Shown here: piece after piece, positions 6,438 to 12,228 of the stretch
Layout: every line of letters begins with the position of its first letter
How positions within the stretch are numbered: the stretch's first letter is position 1
Assembly (NCBI GenBank): GCA_038205805.1
Contig: JBBRBO010000106.1
Coordinates: 1 to 15,034 of the forward strand
DNA length: 15,034 nt
Direction of reading: 5' to 3'
DNA from: JBBSBY01 sp038205805
GTDB taxonomy: Bacteria > Desulfobacterota > Desulfomonilia > Desulfomonilales > Desulfomonilaceae
Notes under the pieces: generated by a model
The model's input: the letters and a program-made list of their open reading frames with translations, nothing else
What the model was told of the DNA's origin: nothing
The model's database searches: none
Program-made: the position numbers and the translations under genes

Positions 6438-7796
6438 ATGGAGAAAAAACTTTTCGGAACCGATGGTATCCGTGGAGTAGCAAATAAAGAGCCGATGACC
6501 GCCGAAACGGCGCTGAAGGTGGGAATGGCGCTGGGGCGCCTGATTCACGCAGCCGACGGTGGACAGCCGGCCGGAGCCGTACTGGTGGGCCGAGACACGC
6601 GAGTTTCGGGCTCCATGCTCGAGGCCGCACTCACAGCAGGGATATGTTCCATGGGAGTTCACACCCTCTCCACCGGGATCTTGCCCACTCCCGCAATCGC
6701 CTATCTTACAAAGACCATGAGGGGCTCAGCCGGCGCGGTTATCTCCGCTTCGCACAACCCTTATCAAGATAACGGCCTGAAGTTCTTTTTCAGTGACGGG
6801 TTCAAGCTATCCGAGGCGCTGGAAACCGAGATCGAGAACCTTGTTCATGGCCCGGTGACGGAGCTTTCCTGCCCCATTCCCGAAGGCATCGGCGTCGCCG
6901 AACATTTGGTGGACGCCCTCACTAGGTATGTGGTCTTCTTAAAAAGCTGTTTCCCCGCGTCCGTGGACCTGTCGGGGTTCAAGGTAGCCGTGGACGGCGC
7001 CAATGGAGCCGCCTATCGAGCAGCGCCGCAGACCCTCGAAGAATTGGGCGCCTCGGTTGTGACGACGGCCGTCAGCCCCGACGGCAAGAACATCAACGCA
7101 GGGTGCGGGTCACTCCATCCGGAAGGACTTCAACGGCTGGTGTTGGAAACCTCCGCCAACGTGGGAATAGCGCTGGACGGCGATGCGGATCGAGTGATCT
7201 TCGTGGATGAGAAAGGCGTCGTGGTGAACGGCGACCAAATCATGGGCCTCATCGCTTGGGACATGCAGGGCCGTGGTATTCTGAATAGCAACACGGTCGT
7301 CGCCACCGTCATGAGCAACATCGGCTTAGAAGCGGCCCTCAAGGACATCGGAGCCCATCTGGTTCGCACTGCGGTGGGTGACAAATACGTTGTGCGGGAA
7401 ATGCGCGAAAAGGGCTTCAACTTCGGAGGCGAGCAATCCGGCCATCTGATCTTTCTCGATCACACCACATCCGGTGACGGGATGCTCTCGGCTTTACAGG
7501 TGATCCGCGTCATGGTCGAGACGGGAAAGCCGCTATCCGAGCTTGCCGCCCGTGTGACAATGTTCCCCCAGGTCCTCAAGAATGTCCGTGTGAAGAGCCG
7601 CCGCGACCTTGGAACAATCCCCCCGGTTACCGCAGTTATCCACGAAGCGCAGGGGCGTCTCAAGGACAACGGACGCATCCTGGTGCGGTACTCGGGCACT
7701 GAACTACTCTGCCGAGTAATGGCCGAAGGCGAGAACGAAGACGTGGTGAACAGCGTCGTTGACATGGTGGTTGATGCAATCTCACAGCATGTTTAA
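6438..7796 (+). CDS. glmM: Phosphoglucosamine mutase
   Basis: GlmM converts glucosamine-6-phosphate to glucosamine-1-phosphate on the way to UDP-N-acetylglucosamine for peptidoglycan and lipopolysaccharide. From the ATG at 6438 the product is 452 residues, normal for the family. The N-terminus is MEKKLFGTDGIRGVAN. The phosphoserine loop ISASHNP is near residue 105, the magnesium loop DGDADR at 247-252, and the sugar-specificity loop GGEQSGH near 330. The C-terminal phosphate loop RYSGTE completes the active site. The frame stays open upstream to 6378, but the family N-terminus and a GGATGG/GGTG stretch favour 6438; GTG 6435 or ATG 6426 are possible. The stop overlaps the start of kdsD by 8 bases, so they are probably translationally coupled. 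Confidence 0.96.
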   Translation: MEKKLFGTDGIRGVANKEPMTAETALKVGMALGRLIHAADGGQPAGAVLVGRDTRVSGSMLEAALTAGICSMGVHTLSTGILPTPAIAYLTKTMRGSAGAVISASHNPYQDNGLKFFFSDGFKLSEALETEIENLVHGPVTELSCPIPEGIGVAEHLVDALTRYVVFLKSCFPASVDLSGFKVAVDGANGAAYRAAPQTLEELGASVVTTAVSPDGKNINAGCGSLHPEGLQRLVLETSANVGIALDGDADRVIFVDEKGVVVNGDQIMGLIAWDMQGRGILNSNTVVATVMSNIGLEAALKDIGAHLVRTAVGDKYVVREMREKGFNFGGEQSGHLIFLDHTTSGDGMLSALQVIRVMVETGKPLSELAARVTMFPQVLKNVRVKSRRDLGTIPPVTAVIHEAQGRLKDNGRILVRYSGTELLCRVMAEGENEDVVNSVVDMVVDAISQHV

Positions 7797-8775
7797 GATC
7801 ACGGGAAGCGCACTGGAAATCGCTCGCCGCGTCCTCGAGATAGAGATCGAGGGGCTTCACGCGGTCATGGATAGCCTGGACGAGAGCTTCAATGCCTGCG
7901 TAGACATGCTGTACGCCGTGCGCGGCCGCATTATCGTCACCGGCGTGGGGAAATCCGGCATTGTGGCCCGCAAGATCGCCGCTACGCTGACGAGCACCGG
8001 TTCCCCGGCAATTTTCGTGCATCCCGTGGACGGACTCCACGGGGACGTAGGTATTGTCGGCCGTGACGACGCTCTCATCGCCATCTCGAATAGCGGCGAG
8101 ACCCCGGAGATTACGTCTCTAGCCGCCACCATCAAGAAGCGCGGTACGGCGATTCTAGGGATTACGGGATCGATTTCGTCCACACTAGCGTCCATGGCCG
8201 ATCTGACGCTGGACTGCCGCGTTCCGAGAGAGGCGTGTCCCTTGAACATGGCGCCTACTGCGAGCACCACAGCCACTCTGGGTATCGGCGACGCCTTGGC
8301 TGTAGCTCTGATGGTCCGCCGGGGTTTCCGTAAGGAGGATTTCCTGCAACACCATCCCGCAGGCAGCCTAGGAGAACGGCTCAATCTCAAGGTGAAGGAC
8401 ATTATGCTCACACGGCCGGCGGTCCCCGAAGTCAATCCGGAGAGCGATCTCCCAGTGGTGATTGAAAGCATCAATCGGCAGAACCTCGGCTTTACGCTTG
8501 TCACCGCCGGTGACGATATACTCGGGATCATCACGGACGGTGATCTCAGACGAGCGCTCTGGGAACGACGCCCGGTGAATTCTCTGTCCGCCCGTGATCT
8601 CATGACGCCGAAGCCGCTAACCATACAGGAAGACAGAACTGCGGCCGAAGCCCTCGAAGTAATGGAACACAAGCTCATCACCGCCCTTGCGGTGCTGAAC
8701 AGCCGACGCGCTCTCGTGGGAATTATTCATCTGCATGATTTGCTGGGTAAAGGAACGGTGCGTTTTACCTCATAA
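7789..8775 (+). CDS. kdsD: D-arabinose-5-phosphate isomerase
   Basis: KdsD interconverts ribulose-5-phosphate and arabinose-5-phosphate, the first committed step to Kdo of lipopolysaccharide. The protein is 328 residues from the ATG at 7789. An N-terminal SIS sugar-isomerase domain contains TGVGKSG (51-57), HPVDGLHGD with the likely catalytic His near residue 84, ISNSGETPE, and EACPLNMAPTASTTA. Two C-terminal CBS domains follow, with VKDIM and ARDLMTPKP marking their starts. The layout matches E. coli KdsD closely. There is no clear ribosome binding site; translation is probably coupled to glmM through the 8-base overlap. ATG 7774 would add five residues and cannot be excluded. Together with glmM it makes an envelope-sugar pair. 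Confidence 0.95.
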   Translation: MFKITGSALEIARRVLEIEIEGLHAVMDSLDESFNACVDMLYAVRGRIIVTGVGKSGIVARKIAATLTSTGSPAIFVHPVDGLHGDVGIVGRDDALIAISNSGETPEITSLAATIKKRGTAILGITGSISSTLASMADLTLDCRVPREACPLNMAPTASTTATLGIGDALAVALMVRRGFRKEDFLQHHPAGSLGERLNLKVKDIMLTRPAVPEVNPESDLPVVIESINRQNLGFTLVTAGDDILGIITDGDLRRALWERRPVNSLSARDLMTPKPLTIQEDRTAAEALEVMEHKLITALAVLNSRRALVGIIHLHDLLGKGTVRFTS

Positions 8776-8798
8776 GGAACACACCTGAATCGTCAGAG

Positions 8799-8836
8799 GC
8801 GCCGTAGCATCCCAATAATTAGAAATGCTTAGGCGC
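8799..8836 (+). promoter_or_regulatory. Stem-loop immediately upstream of the dksA ribosome binding site
   Basis: GCGCC (8799-8803) pairs with GGCGC (8832-8836), and GCAT (8807-8810) pairs with ATGC (8825-8828), with a symmetric 3-base internal loop and an AT-rich apical loop. The hairpin ends three bases before the GGAGG of dksA, within the 74-base gap after kdsD. It has no following T run, so it is not a classical terminator. It might modulate translation or mark an RNA-processing site. Confidence 0.4.
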
Positions 8837-8849
8837 TGTGGAGGATCGT

Positions 8850-9227
8850 ATGAAACGCAAAAGGGATGATCTCGACTACTTCCAAGGTATATTGCAGAAG
8901 CAACTGGACGAGCTGGTGCGAGGCGCAGGCCGAACCGTGGATGATATGACCGAAAGCGAGAATAAGACCTCGTTTCCGGATCCCACGGACAGGGCCTCCC
9001 TGGAATCGGATCGCAATTTTGAGCTTCGCATTCGTGATCGTGAGCGCAAGCTCATCAACAAGATCCGCAAGGCCCTGGAAAAGATCGAGGAAGGCTCCTT
9101 CGGCTACTGCGAAGTGTGCGGAGAATTCATAGAATTCAAGAGGTTGGAAGCGCGTCCGGTCACTACCCATTGCCTGGACTGCAAGCGGTCCGAAGAGGAA
9201 GAAGAAAAGATCAGGCGCTTGGGATAG
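8850..9227 (+). CDS. dksA: DksA/TraR-family RNA polymerase-binding transcription factor
   Basis: DksA binds the RNA polymerase secondary channel and, with ppGpp, adjusts promoter use in the stringent response. The 125-residue protein has an N-terminal coiled-coil region carrying the family motif DxxDxA (DPTDRA, residues 44-49). A C-terminal zinc finger follows with Cys87, Cys90, Cys108 and Cys111 (C-x2-C, 17 residues, C-x2-C). The start is the ATG at 8850, because GGAGG (8840-8844) is five bases upstream; the in-frame GTG at 8838 would overlap that site. It lies 74 bases after kdsD, with a possible hairpin in the gap. Whether it acts as full DksA or as another TraR-like member is not provable here, but all hallmark residues are present. 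Confidence 0.93.
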   Translation: MKRKRDDLDYFQGILQKQLDELVRGAGRTVDDMTESENKTSFPDPTDRASLESDRNFELRIRDRERKLINKIRKALEKIEEGSFGYCEVCGEFIEFKRLEARPVTTHCLDCKRSEEEEEKIRRLG

Positions 9228-9362
9228 GACGCCCATTTTGGTGATGCGTTACTCTTCGGTTCGTATGACGGGCGCAAAGCGTTCCTCTTTAAGCGTCTCA
9301 GCGTCACTGGGGTTGCGGCCACAGCGTATGTATTTTGCATCGGTAAGCGTCGGGAACGCCCG

Positions 9363-9902
9363 ATGAGCGTTCCGTCCGTTCCCGAGCAGGCTATGTTGGT
9401 AATCAGCGTGCTCACTGCCGTTGAAGGCAATCTCACTTTGGTCGAACAAGCCGCTGAGGAACAATTCGGTCCTCTTTGCGAAAAAATAGGCCCGCTCGCA
9501 TTCGGATTTACTGCGTATTATGATAAAGAATTGGGATCTGGGATTCGCCGGTGGGTGTGGGCCTTTGACACGCTCATCGACAGAAACCGCCTGGCCGGCG
9601 TCAAGCTCGCCACGAACAACCTGGAAAGCCGATTCAGTATAGACGGCAAGCGGCGCTTTAACCTTGATCCGGGGTTACTCACGCTGGGTAATTTCGTCCT
9701 GGCCACGGGAAAGAACAACGCCCACCGCATTTATCTGGACCGCGGTATATTCGCCGATCTCACGCTGATCTATCGCGCGAAGACATACAATCCTCTTGAA
9801 TGGACGTATCCGGATTGGGCCGATTCCGAACTGTTGAACGTACTGAATACACTTAGGGAGAGCTATAAATGCAAACTCGCCGACACGGCGACGCGACGGT
9901 AA
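9363..9902 (+). CDS. DUF4416 family protein of unknown function
   Basis: This 179-residue protein matches the DUF4416 family as I remember it. Family stretches are FGPLCEKIGPLAFGFTAYYDKELG (family stretch shown only in part: FGPL and FTAYYDKELG near 35-57), LIDRNRLAGVKLATNNLE in the middle, NLDPGLLTLGNFVLATGKN and HRIYLDRGIFADLTLIY near 100-135, and the closing WTYPDW. No biochemical function is known to me. The gene is immediately upstream of, and overlaps or abuts, yicC, a pairing I associate with Desulfobacterota. This hints at a role near RNA metabolism but proves nothing. The ATG at 9363 has no good ribosome binding site. The frame stays open upstream but without another likely start. 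No signal peptide or membrane helix is visible. Confidence 0.85.
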   Translation: MSVPSVPEQAMLVISVLTAVEGNLTLVEQAAEEQFGPLCEKIGPLAFGFTAYYDKELGSGIRRWVWAFDTLIDRNRLAGVKLATNNLESRFSIDGKRRFNLDPGLLTLGNFVLATGKNNAHRIYLDRGIFADLTLIYRAKTYNPLEWTYPDWADSELLNVLNTLRESYKCKLADTATRR

Positions 9903-10774
9903 AGAGCATGACCGGCTTCGGTCGCGGGCGCTCTTCCTCCGACTCGTTTGAAATCGTTACGGAAATCAAAGGGGTGAATCATCGCTATCTGGAAATCTCC
10001 ATTAGGTCGCCTCGCTTTTATTCCATGTTTGATCCCGAAATTCGTAAGATCTTGTCTTCGGCAGTGTCCAGGGGCAAGTATGAAGTGAATATCAACAGAA
10101 TCGGCGAGAAGAGCGGCTTCATGGAAGTGGCCTTCGATGAAGTTTTGGCGCGCAAGTACCACGGTATGCTCTTGAGGATGAAACAAGATCTGGGTCTTGA
10201 GGGACCAATTACCGTAGGAGACATGCTTTCCCTGGAATCGATTATCCAGCCCGTTGAGAAGGAAGAAGCCATAGCCGATGAGTGGCCCATCCTGCAAGCA
10301 AGCGTGGCCGAGGCCATGGAAAATCTCGATAAGATGCGTACAACCGAGGGAGCCGCTCTATGGGCTGACGTGGAAGCGCGCACGGTTGAGATCCGCAAAA
10401 TGACGGAAACCATCACGCCTCTGGTGGGGGAGATCAGCGCATCCGCCCATGAACGTATCCAGCGTCGTGTTCAGGAACTCAGTGGCGGCCTAGATCTGGA
10501 TAAGGACAGACTCCTCCAAGAAGTGGCCTTGGTTGCTGAACGAGCCGACGTGACGGAGGAATTGACGCGGATAGACAGCCATCTGAAGCAGTTTTCGCGG
10601 TTCGGCCAAATGGGATCGCCGCTAGGCAGAAAGCTGGACTTCCTTCTCCAGGAACTGAACCGTGAAATCAACACTTTGGGATCCAAGGCGGGATCTTCGA
10701 GCATTTCGCCCTCCGTGGTGGCTATGAAATCCGAACTTGAAAAGATTCGTGAACAAATCCAAAACATTGAATAA
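9869..10774 (+). CDS. yicC: YicC family endoribonuclease
   Basis: The product is 301 residues from ATG 9869, or 288 from ATG 9908. The family N-terminus SMTGFGRG, the EIKGVNHRYLEI stretch and the C-terminal DUF1732 signature (GRKLDFLLQELNREINT, then ending in IREQIQNIE) are all present. YicC-like proteins have been described as endoribonucleases acting on RNA, including small RNAs in enterics. Two starts compete. ATG 9869 has GGGAG eight bases upstream and overlaps DUF4416 by 34 bases. ATG 9908 gives the more usual short N-terminus but has no good binding site and would follow the DUF4416 stop by 5 bases. I chose the first on the ribosome binding site. rpoZ follows after 8 bases. Confidence 0.93.
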   Translation: MQTRRHGDATVKSMTGFGRGRSSSDSFEIVTEIKGVNHRYLEISIRSPRFYSMFDPEIRKILSSAVSRGKYEVNINRIGEKSGFMEVAFDEVLARKYHGMLLRMKQDLGLEGPITVGDMLSLESIIQPVEKEEAIADEWPILQASVAEAMENLDKMRTTEGAALWADVEARTVEIRKMTETITPLVGEISASAHERIQRRVQELSGGLDLDKDRLLQEVALVAERADVTEELTRIDSHLKQFSRFGQMGSPLGRKLDFLLQELNREINTLGSKAGSSSISPSVVAMKSELEKIREQIQNIE

Positions 10775-10782
10775 GGTGAACT

Positions 10783-11016
10783 ATGGCGCGTGTAACAGTT
10801 GAAGACTGCTTGGAAAAAGTTGAAAATAGATTCGCTCTGGTCGTTTTGGCCTCCAAACGCACAAAGGAACTTAAGCGTGGAGCGCCCTTGACCGTGACCG
10901 ACCGTGACAACCGCGAAGTGGTTATGGCGCTTAGAGAAATCGCACGAGGAACCATAACCGCTCGCACTCCCGATGATCCGGAGAAATACGGACTCACACC
11001 GGACACACCGGCCTAA
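10783..11016 (+). CDS. rpoZ: DNA-directed RNA polymerase omega subunit
   Basis: This 77-residue protein has the omega signature: MARVTVEDCLEKVENRFALV at the N-terminus, then LASKRTKELKRG and a REIARGTIT segment. Omega assists assembly of the RNA polymerase beta' subunit and is part of one ppGpp-binding site, which fits the nearby dksA. An AAGGTG lies four bases before the ATG. The stop shares bases with the rlmB start (TAATG), so the two genes are coupled. In many bacteria gmk (guanylate kinase) lies between yicC and rpoZ; here it is absent. Confidence 0.95.
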   Translation: MARVTVEDCLEKVENRFALVVLASKRTKELKRGAPLTVTDRDNREVVMALREIARGTITARTPDDPEKYGLTPDTPA

Positions 11017-11771
11017 TGAAGAGAGGGCGCTCTTCGGCCAAAGGCGTGGAGCCCATTTTCGGGCTGCACCCGGTGATTGAGACGCTCCGCGCCGGCAAAC
11101 GCCACGTAGAAGAGCTGTATGTCACGAAAGACTTTCCCGATGATACGGCGGCTGTCTTGGGCGACGCCCGCAAGCGCATCCCCCTGAAGAAGCTCGACCG
11201 GAGCGCCATGTCGTCGCTCACGGGCACTGACTACCATCAGGGGATCGCCGCTCGAGTGGGGCCGTTTCCCTATGTGGACCCCGATGACTTGCTTGTCGGC
11301 GACGAAGGGAATCCCCCGCCGCTCATCCTGCTGGATGAGATCCAAGACCCTGGGAACCTGGGGAATATCATACGGCTATGTGATTGCTTAGGGGCGGGCG
11401 GCGTCATCATCCCCAAGGATCGTTCGGTTTCGGTGACACCCACTGCGGAGAAAGCGTCCGCAGGAGCCTCGGCGTTCGTGCCCATAGCTCGAGTAACCAA
11501 TCTCGTGCGGGCAATCGAGGCGGTCAAGGAAGCGGGGTACTGGCTCTATGCGGCGGAATCTCACGCCGAAAACTCAATATACACCACGGAGCTATCGGGA
11601 AAGGTCGCATTTGTGCTCGGCTCCGAGGGCCGGGGTTTACGACGCCTGGTGCGTGACCACTGCGACCACTTTCTGTCCATACCCATGCAAGGGAGCATTG
11701 ATTCGCTCAACGTCTCACAGGCGGCCGCTGTAATGCTCGCGGAGGCGCTGCGACGGCGATTAATAGCCTGA
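11016..11771 (+). CDS. rlmB: 23S rRNA (guanosine-2'-O-)-methyltransferase, RlmB/TrmH family
   Basis: This SPOUT-fold methyltransferase has 251 residues, the usual RlmB size. An N-terminal substrate-binding domain begins IFGLHPVIETLRAG (about 14-27). The catalytic domain has motif 1 at LDEIQDPGNLGNIIR (about 106-120), motif 2 at FVLGSEGRGL, and motif 3 at IPMQGSIDSLNVSQAAAV near the end. RlmB methylates a guanosine in the peptidyl-transferase region of 23S rRNA (G2251 in E. coli). The start overlaps the rpoZ stop by one base and has no independent ribosome binding site. It is the last gene of the rightward block, and terminator-like hairpins lie 345 bases and more downstream. A close TrmH-family paralogue with another RNA target cannot be excluded. 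Confidence 0.92.
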   Translation: MKRGRSSAKGVEPIFGLHPVIETLRAGKRHVEELYVTKDFPDDTAAVLGDARKRIPLKKLDRSAMSSLTGTDYHQGIAARVGPFPYVDPDDLLVGDEGNPPPLILLDEIQDPGNLGNIIRLCDCLGAGGVIIPKDRSVSVTPTAEKASAGASAFVPIARVTNLVRAIEAVKEAGYWLYAAESHAENSIYTTELSGKVAFVLGSEGRGLRRLVRDHCDHFLSIPMQGSIDSLNVSQAAAVMLAEALRRRLIA

Positions 11772-11818
11772 GCCCATGCTTCACGGTCTCTCAGACGTAT
11801 ACTCATGCCGAATCAAAG

Positions 11819-11873
11819 AAGTAATATTGAGGAGAACCTTCTTTGCAACAAAAGCTCCGCCTATATTACTTCT
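11819..11873. repeat. Inverted repeat after rlmB
   Basis: GAAGTAATAT (11819-11828) is the exact reverse complement of ATATTACTTC (11864-11873). The 35-base interior contains GGAG and CTCC arms that could extend a cruciform. The left arm also belongs to the longer repeat matched at 12203-12227. Confidence 0.55.
11820..11844 (+). repeat. Left copy of a 25-bp inverted pair
   Basis: Read as its reverse complement this segment starts AAGAAGGTTCTC and ends CAATATTACTT. It matches 12203-12227 at 23 of 25 positions, the only difference being CT versus TC in the middle. The pair is in opposite orientation, about 360 bases apart, at the two ends of the intergenic region. Confidence 0.6.
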
Positions 11874-12116
11874 GTAAAAGCGCTTTGCTATTTTGGTTCG
11901 TCCGGTAAGGACGTCGGCTGGTTGAACCGGTTTGAGGGCTGCGGGTAGAGCATTTCGCCTGTATCGGCTAGACAGAGCATAGCCGTGATCTCTTTGGATC
12001 TCAGGGCGCCCGCTCCTAGCTTTCATACCAATGTGCTGTCGAACGAGGAATATAGGTGAAGGACATTTTTGTAAGAGCAGGTTTCCCTAAATACTATGAA
12101 GGAATGTTTAAATGCA

Positions 12117-12156
12117 CCGCAAGTGGCTTTTTCTCCTTGTGAAAAGGCACTTGCGG
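12117..12156 (+). terminator. Strong hairpin, probable terminator of the glmM-rlmB block
   Basis: CCGCAAGTG (12117-12125) pairs perfectly with CACTTGCGG (12148-12156). After one G-G mismatch, CTTTT and AAAAG continue the stem, for 14 pairs in all. The 3' side continues CTATTTTG, a weak T tract. It may work as a terminator in either direction or as an RNA-stabilising hairpin. Confidence 0.55.
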
Positions 12157-12186
12157 CTATTTTGAAAGTTCTTGGAGAGGGGTTTG

Positions 12187-12217
12187 GGGAGAAACTTCTT
12201 TCAAGAAGGTTCTCTCC
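12187..12217 (+). terminator. Rho-independent terminator reading rightward
   Basis: GGGAGAAACTTCTT (12187-12200) pairs with the segment 12203-12217, with one A-G mismatch and one bulged T. It is followed by AATATTACTTTTT. An alternative outer pairing, TTGGAGAG (12172-12179) with CTCTCCAA (12212-12219), is also perfect. It lies 12 bases from the stop codon of the convergent molybdoenzyme gene. Confidence 0.6.
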
Positions 12218-12227
12218 AATATTACTT
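12203..12227 (-). repeat. Right copy of the 25-bp inverted pair
   Basis: This is the inverted partner of 11820-11844 (23 of 25 identical). It includes the 3' arm of the terminator hairpin and the AATATTACTT that follows, so the repeat covers more than the hairpin stem. Confidence 0.6.
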
Positions 12228-12228
12228 T

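Larger units (their letters stand above)
11772..12228. other. Convergent intergenic region with repeats and terminators
   Basis: These 457 bases lie between the 3' ends of rlmB and the molybdoenzyme gene. They contain a short inverted repeat (11819-11873), an inverted pair of about 25 bases at the two ends (11820-11844 and 12203-12227), and two hairpins (12117-12156 and 12187-12217). An 81-codon leftward frame (11781-12026) lacks a ribosome binding site and resembles nothing I know. No RNA gene is recognised. Confidence 0.8.

Noticed and set aside
7857..8681. 274-codon leftward open frame
   Set aside because: Antisense to kdsD, Ser/Arg-rich in the way typical of opposite-strand frames, with no recognisable motif.
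9244..9366. 40-codon rightward frame ending on the DUF4416 start (ATGA overlap)
   Set aside because: No ribosome binding site, Ser/Arg-rich composition and no recognisable product; the overlap alone is weak evidence.
9249..9464. 71-codon leftward frame opposite the DUF4416 5' region
   Set aside because: Overlaps the 5' part of the DUF4416 gene and opposes the direction of the whole operon; no ribosome binding site recognised.
11935..11990. tRNA-like stretch (GGTAGAGCA resembling a D-arm)
   Set aside because: No matching T-loop, anticodon stem or acceptor stem can be paired around it.
11781..12026. 81-codon leftward frame after rlmB
   Set aside because: No ribosome binding site, includes the repeat arms, and shows no family I recognise; possibly a decayed fragment but unsupported.
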